A DNA stretch of 64,000 nt from Vibrio penaeicida (GTDB lineage: Bacteria > Pseudomonadota > Gammaproteobacteria > Enterobacterales > Vibrionaceae). Of the stretch, positions 19,901 to 27,556 are shown in pieces. Every line of letters begins with the position of its first letter. Position 1 is the stretch's first letter. The position numbers were made by a program, and so were the translations under genes. The notes below the pieces were generated by a model that was given only the letters and a program-made list of their open reading frames with translations, did not search any database and was not told where the DNA came from. The DNA lies in NCBI RefSeq assembly GCF_030689305.1, contig NZ_JAUYVM010000009.1, positions 62,001 through 126,000 on the forward strand, given 5' to 3'.

Positions 19901-20428
19901 GCAGAGTACTTTGATACCATTGGATATTTCACCACTATTGTGGTGCATTTGGTTAAGTTTGCTGGCGTTAAGACAGTCGCGGAACTAATAGCCCAAGTGA
20001 AAAATAATATCAATGAGTCCATGTCCTATACAGACATTCCTATCGACCTTATCGAAGAGGGGCTTGTTGAAGGTGAACCAGATGTTGATGGTCACATGTT
20101 CGAAGTGTTCATTCAGCTTCATGCTAAAAACAAGTTTAATGGTGCTCTTGAACTGCCAAATGGCGATCGACTGGATTTCCAGCAAGTTGATCCGGATAAA
20201 AGTGAATCCGGTTTAGGTCTGCAATTTGAAGTGATGGAAGAAGTGGTTAACGGCGAACAAGTTCTGCGTGTAATGATGAGTTACATGTCAAATAACTACA
20301 GTTCAGCTCAGGTTGAACTTTTGTCTGACACGGTAAGCGCCCTGTTTGCTGAGTTTGCTAAATCTGCAAAAGGTGACCAATCGCTTGAAGCCATCAAAGG
20401 GCGAGTTATCGATTCGGCAACGGTGTAA
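16958..20428 (+). CDS. NRPS, VibF C-terminal part: degenerate C - three tandem carriers - C
   Basis: Protein of 1156 residues. Residues about 1-420 resemble a condensation domain, but the HHxxxDG motif is degraded to SHQILNG, matching the inactive C1 domain known in VibF. Three near-identical carrier domains follow, with phosphopantetheine serines at 468, 553 and 642 (each GGHSLIATRV). Residues about 700-1150 form a condensation domain with intact HHIVLDEW near 834, expected to transfer the aryl-oxazoline groups to a polyamine amide. Together with the protein at 8983 it rebuilds the VibF order, but on two polypeptides and with three carriers in place of one. The start has AGGAGAAAGG upstream. 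Neighbours are the importer genes, the ATPase and the PPTase. Confidence 0.9.
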   Translation: MTSNKHHLQEKSGHGNAVTEFEERVWMHHQQNEDGTSQYSAAYHLIGKTNIGRLVSSLSKLPQFVPSLNVCYQFDEDAGLLKSEGNAASQSINIEAVDSVQDAISHLQSKQSTPIVLETQSPIQFTVYICEESEVVLGVISHQILNGEVSWKEIFEVLSSLYNHGLSVIDSAIQTSNLIGFTPLSKLRDLSESRLPWIKRSTQDIELVQTGVSEDISSYLQAPVARKFAASIQRNSYEKRFGRTMSEVEILAATAVLFARYVSESNGLESLDVFVPADISQKDREINGSMIESGLTHLTLGDVNVDLGQAITEVVAHLNSERPSAAYYDTFSESAALVTWLVDPADYISMEDVEAKKLPVAPLHPKFEVSLGVGIDQQGELGFELVTGSSVSPHIGAYLFEQFIAYINGERVAKPVVEAQSILSKDALKPVIKQTRSISDVILAEFREALASDNMTKDDDFFDFGGHSLIATRVIGRLLTNHGIEVHINDLFSHPTATELARHAKSDDSIESATEAETTKTSYVELILAEFREALASDTMTATDDFFDFGGHSLIATRVIGKLLTNHGIEVHINDLFSNPTAEELAKLAKSDDEIDSIETTVVQADPKKISNVELILAEFKEALASDSMTATDDFFDCGGHSLIATRVIGRLLTNYNLEVNINDLFSYPTAQSLAEHAVSRSSVQEEDQGASSQVGSSSAPLSLAQNSLWKAITKYSKFGLDNIFNLPFALRFLDEVDEVVFGEAYRDILVRHTGLRTQFFNNNGNPIQTVVDAKDIDNYKWFWTSDECESEDRDEFLKQEASYAFDLENELPLRMRFIRCKESGLQFLSILFHHIVLDEWSVNLMMDELVHAYKQRLQGKSPIWRSEPLAFHEFARQQRSSDVNQKHLDYWLDNLKDVPWATPIFPEDHPLSNTAETSVGEGGWVEIQIEKEVREGLYALAKSQRASLFNVVYASIATSLHFLGAPEKLIVGTPSAGRLDAEYFDTIGYFTTIVVHLVKFAGVKTVAELIAQVKNNINESMSYTDIPIDLIEEGLVEGEPDVDGHMFEVFIQLHAKNKFNGALELPNGDRLDFQQVDPDKSESGLGLQFEVMEEVVNGEQVLRVMMSYMSNNYSSAQVELLSDTVSALFAEFAKSAKGDQSLEAIKGRVIDSATV
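18277..18990 (+). repeat. Tandem triplication of a carrier-domain coding unit
   Basis: Three consecutive units of about 255-267 bp, each encoding a carrier domain starting near ILAEFREALASD and including DDFFDFGGHSLIATRV (third unit DFFDCGGHSL). The linkers between them (acidic, Ser/Thr-rich) differ more than the domains. High similarity suggests recent duplication or gene conversion. Confidence 0.88.
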
Positions 20429-20542
20429 CGCTCGTCGTACATTGGCAATGACACAGTAACAAATCGTTGCGTTTGAGCAGTATTGAGGGGAATATACTCT
20501 CAATGCTGCTTTGTTGTTTATATATCGTTAAATCAGGAAGTT

Positions 20543-21355
20543 ATGATCCAAACCACTGCATCTCCATTAAATACGTTGTCTCGACTAAAAGGCGAGAACC
20601 TCAAACTCGCCTATGAAAATCGAGTCATTTGCGAAGATCTGGAACTCTGTATTCCAGATGGAAAATTTACAGTGATTGTCGGACCTAATGGATGCGGCAA
20701 ATCGACATTGCTCAGAAGCTTATGCCGATTGCTCAAACCTTCAGAAGGGCAAGTTTGCCTAGATGGAAAAAACATACAGAAAGTACCAGCAAAAGAGTTG
20801 GCTAGAGAATTGGGCTTGCTGCCTCAAAGCTCACAAGCGCCAGATGGTATTCGAGTGGTGGATTTGGTGGCACGTGGTCGATACCCACACCAAAAGTTAT
20901 TCAAGCAGTGGAGCCCTGACGATCAAGAAGCCGTCTATCAAGCCATGGAGGATACAGGTGTAACCGAATTGGCAGAAAGGCAAGTGGATGAGCTTTCAGG
21001 TGGTCAGAAACAACGTGTTTGGATTGCTATGGTGCTGGCACAGAAAACGCCCATCGTATTACTCGATGAACCAACCACATTCTTAGACGTGGCACACCAG
21101 ATCGACCTTTTAGAGTTATTCAGAAGCCTCAACAGAGAGAAAAACCACACGATTGTTGCTGTTCTGCATGACTTGAACCAAGCCTGCCGATATGCGGATC
21201 ATTTGATTGCGTTTACTGGTGGAGAAATCGTTGCACAGGGTGAACCCAAATCCTTGATAGATGCTGCGTTAGTAAAACAAGTTTTTGGTTTAGATAGCGT
21301 TATTATTGATGACCCAGTAAGTCATACTCCACTGATTGTACCCCTTGGGAAGTAA
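20543..21355 (+). CDS. Ferric-siderophore ABC transporter ATPase (FepC-like)
   Basis: ATP-binding subunit of 270 residues: Walker A GPNGCGKST, Q-loop LLPQSS, signature LSGGQKQRVW, Walker B IVLLDEPTTFLD and the H-loop histidine in AVLHDLNQA. The ARGRYPHQ segment is typical of the FecE/FepC iron-siderophore branch. The frame opens at 20483, but the ATG at 20543 follows AGGA and removes a non-homologous leader. It would energise the FepD/FepG-like permeases encoded 4 kb upstream. Six bases separate it from the PPTase gene, so the two are co-transcribed. Confidence 0.93.
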   Translation: MIQTTASPLNTLSRLKGENLKLAYENRVICEDLELCIPDGKFTVIVGPNGCGKSTLLRSLCRLLKPSEGQVCLDGKNIQKVPAKELARELGLLPQSSQAPDGIRVVDLVARGRYPHQKLFKQWSPDDQEAVYQAMEDTGVTELAERQVDELSGGQKQRVWIAMVLAQKTPIVLLDEPTTFLDVAHQIDLLELFRSLNREKNHTIVAVLHDLNQACRYADHLIAFTGGEIVAQGEPKSLIDAALVKQVFGLDSVIIDDPVSHTPLIVPLGK

Positions 21356-21361
21356 CGTGTT

Positions 21362-22129
21362 ATGTCTTTTCTATCTGAGCTAGAAGTTCGAACACTCGGT
21401 CCACAAAAGCTTAGTCCGCAAGAGCTGGGTTCACAAAAGCTTGGTTCACAAAATATTGCCCCACAAAAGATCTGGCAACGTCGGTTTGATGTAAAAGCGT
21501 ACACTGATCTTGCTCCCCAAGCATTGAACATTGTGTTACCCAAAGAAATGGCGCGCGCCGTACCAAAACGTAAAGCGGAGTTTGTGGCAGGAAGAACCGT
21601 GGCGCGAGAAGCCCTTCAAAGTGTCGGCTGCAATTGTGCCGAATTACCCATTGGGGAACATCGAGCCCCCATTTGGCCAAAAGGCTGGATAGGAAGTATT
21701 TCACATACAGATGACATGGCGTTAGCGACCATAGGTTTATCGAGTGAAGTGAGTATGCTGGGGTTGGATGTGGAAAACCTGATTGAAGAAACTCAAGTGG
21801 ACTCGCTTATGCCAATGTTTGTTAGCCCCATAGAACTTGATCTGTTGCCCGCGACAAAGTTGTCACGTCAGGCATTTGCAACATTGGTATTTTCGGCAAA
21901 AGAGAGCGTTTTTAAAGCCATTTACCCTTATGTGAAGACTTACCTAGAGTTTACCGACTCTATACTTATCGGTATTGATATGGTCAGAAGGGAAGCACAC
22001 TTTAAGTTGTGCGCACAAGGCGAAGCCGAATTTGGGCAAGCATTAGAGTTGTGTGTGTATTTCCATTTTGAAGGCAGTAAAGTTTATACCCTCGTATGTG
22101 TTCATAGAAATCATCGATTGATTCGATAG
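21362..22129 (+). CDS. entD: 4'-phosphopantetheinyl transferase, EntD family
   Basis: Protein of 255 residues that transfers phosphopantetheine from coenzyme A to the carrier-domain serines of the EntB-like and NRPS proteins. Seen: KRKAEFVAGRTVAREAL, SISHTDDMALA, magnesium-binding GLDVEN and FSAKESVFKAIYP, in the EntD order. Unusual: residues about 13-37 are five tandem pentapeptides of the form [GSA][PS]Q[KEN][LI], encoded by five 15-bp DNA repeats. These sit before the conserved core and make the protein longer than E. coli EntD (about 206-209). The start ATG lies 6 nt after the ATPase stop, with GGAAG inside the end of that gene. Confidence 0.93.
   Translation: MSFLSELEVRTLGPQKLSPQELGSQKLGSQNIAPQKIWQRRFDVKAYTDLAPQALNIVLPKEMARAVPKRKAEFVAGRTVAREALQSVGCNCAELPIGEHRAPIWPKGWIGSISHTDDMALATIGLSSEVSMLGLDVENLIEETQVDSLMPMFVSPIELDLLPATKLSRQAFATLVFSAKESVFKAIYPYVKTYLEFTDSILIGIDMVRREAHFKLCAQGEAEFGQALELCVYFHFEGSKVYTLVCVHRNHRLIR
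21398..21472 (+). repeat. Five 15-bp tandem repeats inside the PPTase gene
   Basis: Units start at 21398, 21413, 21428, 21443 and 21458; the most typical is GGTTCACAAAAGCTT. They encode GPQKL, SPQEL, GSQKL, GSQNI and APQKI. Copy-number change would alter protein length without shifting the frame. Confidence 0.88.
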
Positions 22130-22228
22130 AAACTACCGAATTTATACCTATCCCTTACAGCGTTATTCTTTTGATGTCCCTATTCTGCAATTCATTTGCA
22201 ATCAACAGACTCAAGAAGGTACTTAGGT

Positions 22229-23122
22229 ATGACGGCACAGAAAAACATATCAGGTAATCGAGCCCTTATTGTTGAAGGCGGTGCGATGCGCGGCATATTT
22301 GCAAGTGGCGTTTTGGATGCTTTTCTTATCGATAATTTTCAGCCGTATGATTTTGCCATCGGCGTCTCAGCTGGAGCATCCAACCTTATTGGGTATCTTT
22401 CTAAATACCCAAAGCGCAGCCAAAGAGTGATTGTGGAATTGGCTACGAAGAAGCGATTTTTCAATCCGACTCGATTCGTTCGAGGAGGTGATTTGGTGGA
22501 TGTTAAGTGGCTGTGGGAGCAGGCGAATTCACTTTACCCCATCAATGAAAAAACGTTATTTTCCTCTATTCCAATGTTTGCTGCCGTCACCAATGCCATT
22601 ACAGGCAACGCTGATTATTACAGAGTGAAACCCAGTAATATCGCGCATGTTATGGAAGCGACTTCTGCACTGCCGATTGCCTATCGAACAACGCCGTGCT
22701 TTTCTGGAGGATGTTATACCGATGGTGGTGTTGCGGATTCTATCCCTGTTAGAGAAGCGTATAGGCGTGGAGCGCGTGATATTACGGTAATTTTGTCACA
22801 CCCCTTGTCTTACACCATGCCTGAAATGAAATTCCCTCGATTGATGGATCAGTTGCTTAAACGTTATCCCAATATGGCTGAAGCGATGAAGCAACGCGCT
22901 CAAAACTATAATGAGTCGCTAGATTTTATTCGAAATCCCCCTAAAGGCTGTGTTGTTAGAGTCATCGCACCTGATGAGCAATTCAAAGTTGGGCGATTTA
23001 CGATGAAGCAAAGCGCATTGATGTCTGGGTACGAGAAAGGTGTTGCTGCTGGAAGAACCCATATGGAAAGACTATCTGGTACTTATGGGCTGACAGAAGA
23101 GGACTGTCATTTCTGTGTGTAA
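22229..23122 (+). CDS. Patatin-like phospholipase family protein (YjjU-like)
   Basis: Protein of 297 residues. It has the patatin features: oxyanion-hole glycines in GGAMRGIFASG, nucleophile serine in GVSAGASN, and catalytic aspartate in TDGGVADS, the Ser-Asp dyad of bacterial acyl hydrolases. No signal peptide or membrane segment is apparent, so a cytoplasmic lipase or esterase is likely; the substrate is unknown. The ATG at 22229 is preceded by AGAAGG at 9 nt; the open frame runs 11 codons further upstream. It follows the siderophore genes but is probably unrelated to them. Confidence 0.85.
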   Translation: MTAQKNISGNRALIVEGGAMRGIFASGVLDAFLIDNFQPYDFAIGVSAGASNLIGYLSKYPKRSQRVIVELATKKRFFNPTRFVRGGDLVDVKWLWEQANSLYPINEKTLFSSIPMFAAVTNAITGNADYYRVKPSNIAHVMEATSALPIAYRTTPCFSGGCYTDGGVADSIPVREAYRRGARDITVILSHPLSYTMPEMKFPRLMDQLLKRYPNMAEAMKQRAQNYNESLDFIRNPPKGCVVRVIAPDEQFKVGRFTMKQSALMSGYEKGVAAGRTHMERLSGTYGLTEEDCHFCV

Positions 23123-23165
23123 GATAATGTATAAATACGATCTATCATAAAAGCGGTTGATTGAA

Positions 23166-23187
23166 AAAAGCGGCGTTTGCCGCTTTT
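23166..23187. terminator. Bidirectional hairpin terminator
   Basis: Stem AAAAGCGGC / GCCGCTTTT with loop GTTT, between the convergent patatin and acetyltransferase genes. The T-run is better on the minus strand. Confidence 0.85.
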
Positions 23188-23209
23188 GGAGTCCAGAGTT
23201 GAGCTCGGT

Positions 23210-23713
23210 CTAATTTTTGTGGTTTGGGTTGATTCGAGCCATGTGAAGAACATTGACAAATTCGCCGTCTCGAAACGCGCCATCGACCGCTTCACCCTCC
23301 ACTTTGAAACCAAATTTTCGATACAAAGCCAACGCAGCCTCGTTATCGCAGTTTACATCCAACTCGATTCGTCTTAGGTTCAGCCATTTGTCGGCCAGAT
23401 GAATAACGGTTTCAAGCAATTTACTGCCAACACCCATGCCATGATAATCATCATGAATACCTAGCCCGAATCGACCCACGTGCTTTAATCGAGGTCGCTG
23501 CATGTGCTCGAAGCCAATATTGCCAACGACTTTTCCATCAACTTCCGCCACATACGTGTATACGTGCTCCGGAATGTTACTAATTCGGTTATGCCACATT
23601 TGAGGTGAAGGTAAAGGGAGCTGTAGGGTTTCTCTGTGCGCTTTCGGCTGTGTGTAAATCTCGCACAATGCGTCTACGTCTTTTAATTCTGTCGGTCGGA
23701 TATTAATGTCCAT
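23210..23713 (-). CDS. GNAT-family N-acetyltransferase (AaaT/YhhY-like)
   Basis: Acetyltransferase of 167 residues. The acetyl-CoA binding motif is DDYHGMGVGSKLLE, followed by RRIELDVNCDNEAALALYRKFGF typical of GNAT motif B. The pattern with TLQLPLPSPQMW, QRPRLKHVGRFG and a terminal MARIN resembles E. coli AaaT (YhhY), which acetylates some free amino acids. Substrate here is not demonstrable. Start ATG follows GGAGAGCAG. Confidence 0.85.
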   Translation of the reverse strand: MDINIRPTELKDVDALCEIYTQPKAHRETLQLPLPSPQMWHNRISNIPEHVYTYVAEVDGKVVGNIGFEHMQRPRLKHVGRFGLGIHDDYHGMGVGSKLLETVIHLADKWLNLRRIELDVNCDNEAALALYRKFGFKVEGEAVDGAFRDGEFVNVLHMARINPNHKN

Positions 23714-23809
23714 ACTGCTCTCCTTTTTACGCTTGTCAGTTCATTTTTTAGTGTTTTGTTTTATGGGTGAACCTTCAAAATAACGAAAAAAGTTAAGTAA
23801 AATCAACGG

Positions 23810-24757
23810 TTAATTTTTATTATTAATTGAAGCAACAACAATGCCATGATCGCTGCTCATCGAATCTTCATCATAATTTGGTTGAACAAGGTGCTTATCG
23901 AGGGTTTTATGCTGGATTGAACAAGAAGAAAACTCTTGGGATAGCAGAATATAATCAAGAATATTTCCTTGCTCACGATAATAATGTGACGGCTTTCTGA
24001 TAGATGTTGGTGAAGATAGCTGCCAGCTATCAGAAAGGTAGAGCTTATTTTGTTCTACCTGAGTATGTTCTTTTAGTAGCGGCTCAACCAAGCATTGTAT
24101 TGAAGGGCTGGTCAGGTTCTGATTCATATCACCCATTAAAATCATAGGGCGGTCATACTCTGATTTTATTTGTCTTAACTGGTGGCGCAAAGCCATGGCT
24201 TCTTCGTTTCGTTGTTGGCTGGATTTTAATGATCCAATAAACTCATCTGAGTAACGAGAGTAATGGTTTTCTGGGTTTTCTACGTCCATCGGGCGCTGAG
24301 ATTTCAAATGAACCACAACCACATCGATCGTTCCAAGCGTTGGTGTCTTTATCACAGCGTGAAGTGGCATTCGAGAATAGTTGAATGTTCCGGGTAAACT
24401 CAAGGCATATCGTGTTTGCTTATCTATTGTCAAGCCCTTGCTCTGTACGATAGGGTGCTTCGACGCCAGTCCAGTCACTGGCTTGAAATGTACATAATCA
24501 CTTTCAACATTAGGTTGCTCCACTGTCGTGAAGTTCATAAGAGCGGATGAGTGACAGATTTTTTCCAGTGGTTGTGAGCTGAAAATTTCTTGAAAACCAA
24601 CGAGGTCTGCTTGAATAGTGAGAAGTTGGTTAGCGGTCCAAATACACTTTTTCTTCCACTCTGAGTCGGTGTAAATGTTATCGAATTCGTAAAACGCGTT
24701 AGGCGGTTCGATGAAGTTGAATAAATTAAATGTAGCGACTTTGAACGCATGATTCAT
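23810..24757 (-). CDS. Endonuclease/exonuclease/phosphatase (EEP) family protein
   Basis: Protein of 315 residues with the EEP fold: TFNLFNF near the N-terminus, metal-ligand glutamate in VGFQEIF, catalytic VVVHLKSQRP, MGDMNQN, and the terminal SDHGIV pair. No signal peptide, so an intracellular phosphoesterase; whether it acts on nucleic acid, nucleotides or lipid is not clear. It is a single-gene unit, divergent from the MFS gene at 24868. Confidence 0.83.
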   Translation of the reverse strand: MNHAFKVATFNLFNFIEPPNAFYEFDNIYTDSEWKKKCIWTANQLLTIQADLVGFQEIFSSQPLEKICHSSALMNFTTVEQPNVESDYVHFKPVTGLASKHPIVQSKGLTIDKQTRYALSLPGTFNYSRMPLHAVIKTPTLGTIDVVVVHLKSQRPMDVENPENHYSRYSDEFIGSLKSSQQRNEEAMALRHQLRQIKSEYDRPMILMGDMNQNLTSPSIQCLVEPLLKEHTQVEQNKLYLSDSWQLSSPTSIRKPSHYYREQGNILDYILLSQEFSSCSIQHKTLDKHLVQPNYDEDSMSSDHGIVVASINNKN

Positions 24758-24867
24758 GAGCAGTTAAAGGACCTATTTTTAAAAGTGACATGACTTATAA
24801 CCTAAGGTTAAACTAAATCTAACAATTAGGAATAGCAGAACCTAACCACATCTAATCTAGGCTGAAT

Positions 24868-26070
24868 ATGGAACATTCAAATCCGCTCAACGGAAAACCT
24901 ACTTCATGGAAAACGCCTCATAACTTTCTGATACTTATCTCTATAGTGGTGCCTATAGCTTTCTCGAGCTGGCAGGCACTGCTGAACAATTTTGTAATAG
25001 AAAAGGCAAACTTCGATGGCTCCGATATTGGGTTGCTACAAAGCGTGCGTGAAATTCCTGGCTTTCTTGCGTTTACCGCCGTCTTTGTTTTGCTGTTCCT
25101 CCGGGAGCAACGCTTCATTATTTTATCTTTGATCATGTTAGCGGTGGGTACTGCTATTACTGGCTTTTTTCCATCGGTAGCGGGTTTACTTTGTACTACG
25201 TTGTTGATGTCAATTGGCTTCCATTATTTTGAAACGTTAAAACAATCCTTATCTCTTCAATGGTTAACAAAAGACGAGGCGCCTGAGTTTCTTGGCAAAC
25301 TTATTTCCATTGGTTCTTTGGCTGCTCTGTGTACCTATGGCGGCTTGTGGGTGGTGCTAGAGCTGATTGAATTGGATTTTAAGTGGGTATATTTGCTTGC
25401 TGGTGGCTCTGCCCTCGCGATTGTTATCTTTATTGCAATGTCATTTCCTGAGTTCGAATCTAGAACCCCGCAGAATAAATCTCTGGTGCTTAGAAAGCGT
25501 TACTGGCTCTATTATGCCTTGACCTTCATGAGCGGGGCTCGCCGGCAGATATTCGTAGTTTTTGCCGGTTTTCTTATGGTCGAAAAGTTTGGCTATAGTG
25601 CAGCAGATATTACGCTGTTGTTTTTGATTAACTATCTATTTAATTGGTTGTTTGCAAAGAAAATAGGTCGATTAATTGGTCAATTTGGCGAGCGTAATGC
25701 ACTGTTGTTTGAATATGCGGGGCTAATTTGTGTATTCGTCGGGTACGCCTTTGTAGATTCCGCGGAGTGGGCGGCAGCGCTTTACGTTGTTGATCATCTG
25801 TTCTTCGCGTTTGCTTTAGCCATTAAGACTTATTTTCAAAAAATTGCCGATCCCGCAGATATGGCTTCGACGGCGGGTGTAGCGTTCACAATCAATCATA
25901 TTGCCGCCGTTGTGATTCCGGTAACATTCGGCTTTTTGTGGTTGATTTCCCCTGGCAGTGTTTTCTTAGTGGGTGCCGGTATGGCATTGATTTCTGGCGT
26001 TCTTTCTTTCAATGTACCGGCCGCTCCGGAAGAGGGTAATGAAGTTCGCTGGGGGCAAAGCTTTTCTTGA
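24868..26070 (+). CDS. MFS transporter, substrate unknown
   Basis: Integral membrane protein of 400 residues with about 11-12 hydrophobic segments and an RKRYWLYYALTF segment opening the second half, consistent with the major facilitator fold. Not the DHA1 drug-exporter type by sequence; no diagnostic substrate motif was recognised. ATG start at 24868 with a weak upstream site. It is monocistronic and ends in a strong terminator. Nothing around it points to a substrate. Confidence 0.8.
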   Translation: MEHSNPLNGKPTSWKTPHNFLILISIVVPIAFSSWQALLNNFVIEKANFDGSDIGLLQSVREIPGFLAFTAVFVLLFLREQRFIILSLIMLAVGTAITGFFPSVAGLLCTTLLMSIGFHYFETLKQSLSLQWLTKDEAPEFLGKLISIGSLAALCTYGGLWVVLELIELDFKWVYLLAGGSALAIVIFIAMSFPEFESRTPQNKSLVLRKRYWLYYALTFMSGARRQIFVVFAGFLMVEKFGYSAADITLLFLINYLFNWLFAKKIGRLIGQFGERNALLFEYAGLICVFVGYAFVDSAEWAAALYVVDHLFFAFALAIKTYFQKIADPADMASTAGVAFTINHIAAVVIPVTFGFLWLISPGSVFLVGAGMALISGVLSFNVPAAPEEGNEVRWGQSFS

Positions 26071-26099
26071 GTTCTTTGTTAGTAATAAGATTTTGAAAC

Positions 26100-26131
26100 A
26101 AAAAAGCAGCCTCAAATGAGGCTGCTTTTTT
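26100..26131 (+). terminator. Rho-independent terminator after the MFS gene
   Basis: A 13-bp stem AAAAAGCAGCCTC / GAGGCTGCTTTTT with loop AAAT and a T-run. The remaining 240 bp to the proX start are AT-rich and probably hold its promoter. Confidence 0.92.
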
Positions 26132-26371
26132 GATCCAGAGCATAAAATTTCATGTGCGGGTATATACCTGAAATCATTGGCTATACTTAACATTATATTT
26201 CGAGTTCTAATGAATATTTTCTTGGCAAAAGCGAATTTGATTCGGAAGGTACGTATTTAGTAAGGTTTTTTTTGCTGAGTTTCATAATAAATAGTGGTTT
26301 AATCTGTTTTTTTGCTTAGTACTCTAAATATTGTTATTTTACGCATCTAGTTAAGAGAGGAAGGAAACTCA

Positions 26372-27364
26372 ATGAAATTTAAAATGACCGCGCTAGCGTT
26401 ATTGTCTTTAAGTGCTGCATCTACAGCTTATGCTGAAGAATGTGGGGATGTCGCTATTGCCGATATGAATTGGAACTCAGCGAGTCTTATCGCCAATATC
26501 GACCGCTTCATACTGGAGCATGGTTACGGATGTGATGCAGAGCTCGTACCTGGTGACACAATGCCAACAGGTACATCCATGATCGAGAAAGGTCAGCCGG
26601 ATGTCGCTCCAGAGCTTTGGAGTAACAGCCTAAAAACGGCTCTGGATAAAGGGGTAGAAGAAGGGCGTTTACGTTATGCCGGTAAAGCACTAGTAGACGG
26701 TGGTGAAGAAGGGTTTTGGGTTCCGTCTTACTTAGTGAAGAAATACCCAGAATTGGCAACAATCGAAGGTGTGAAAAAGCACGCGAAATTGTTTGAACAC
26801 CCAGAAGATCCAGACAGCTCAGCATTTTACACTTGTCCAGCTGGTTGGAATTGCCAAATTTCATCAGGTCACTTGTTTAACGCTCTAGGGTTAGATAAAG
26901 CGAAATTCAGCATTGTTGACCCAGGTTCAGGTGCTGGTCTTTCTGGTTCGATTGCAAAAGCATATGAGCGTGAAGAAGGTTGGTTTGGTTACTACTGGGC
27001 ACCAACCGCTATTTTGGGTAAATACGATATGGTGAAGGTTGACTTTGGTAGCGGTGTCGATGCGGAGGAATTCGTAAATTGTACAACGTCTGAAGAGTGT
27101 GCCGATCCTAAAGTCACCATGTATCCACCTTCTCCTGTTCACACAGTAACAACGGAAGAGTTTGCGTCACGTGCCCCAGCAGCTTATGAATATTTCACTA
27201 AGCGTGGTTTCACAAATGCAGACATGAATAGTTTGTTGGCTTGGATGGAAGATAACCAAGCTGATAGTGAAGAAGCGATGACGCACTTCTTAGAAGAGTA
27301 CCCGCAAATTTGGCATAGCTGGGTATCTAAAGAAGTTGTCGCTAAAGTAGAAAAAGCACTTTAA
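26372..27364 (+). CDS. proX: Glycine betaine/proline-type ABC substrate-binding protein
   Basis: Periplasmic protein of 330 residues with a signal peptide ending STAYA before EECGD. It belongs to the OpuAC/ProX family that binds quaternary ammonium osmolytes; seen are ADMNWNSA near the mature start, a PDVAPELWSN segment and several tryptophans that would form the cation-binding box. Start ATG follows GAGAGGAAGG. First gene of a proX-proW-proV unit, the reverse of the E. coli VWX order. Role is probably osmoprotectant or choline-like solute import; exact ligand unknown. Confidence 0.9.
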   Translation: MKFKMTALALLSLSAASTAYAEECGDVAIADMNWNSASLIANIDRFILEHGYGCDAELVPGDTMPTGTSMIEKGQPDVAPELWSNSLKTALDKGVEEGRLRYAGKALVDGGEEGFWVPSYLVKKYPELATIEGVKKHAKLFEHPEDPDSSAFYTCPAGWNCQISSGHLFNALGLDKAKFSIVDPGSGAGLSGSIAKAYEREEGWFGYYWAPTAILGKYDMVKVDFGSGVDAEEFVNCTTSEECADPKVTMYPPSPVHTVTTEEFASRAPAAYEYFTKRGFTNADMNSLLAWMEDNQADSEEAMTHFLEEYPQIWHSWVSKEVVAKVEKAL

Positions 27365-27491
27365 GCAAATCTTGCCTGAAGCGTTATTTGGATTAGCTTT
27401 TGACGTCGGCATCCTTTAATAAGGTAATGTTGGTTTCGGCAGATAATCTAATTTTGCTTAAGCAATATAGGTCTGCATGGCAATGCGGGCC

Positions 27492-27538
27492 GTACAAAGA
27501 TGTACATCGGGGCAGTCTAGAAGCGTCTAGCTGCCCCG
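27492..27538 (+). other. Hairpins in the proX-proW intergenic region
   Basis: Two stems: GTACA-AAGA-TGTAC (27492-27505) and a long GC-rich one, CGGGGCAG...CTGCCCCG (27508-27538) extended inside by CTAG/CTAG. There is no T-run, so it is unlikely to be a simple terminator. It may protect the proX end of the message and lower expression of the downstream genes. Confidence 0.65.
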
Positions 27539-27556
27539 TATGGTAAAGGAAATATT

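Noticed and set aside
23436..23456. Fur-box-like sequence CATGATAATCATCATGA
   Set aside because: It is inside the acetyltransferase coding sequence (encoding IHDDYHGMG), far from any promoter; a chance match.
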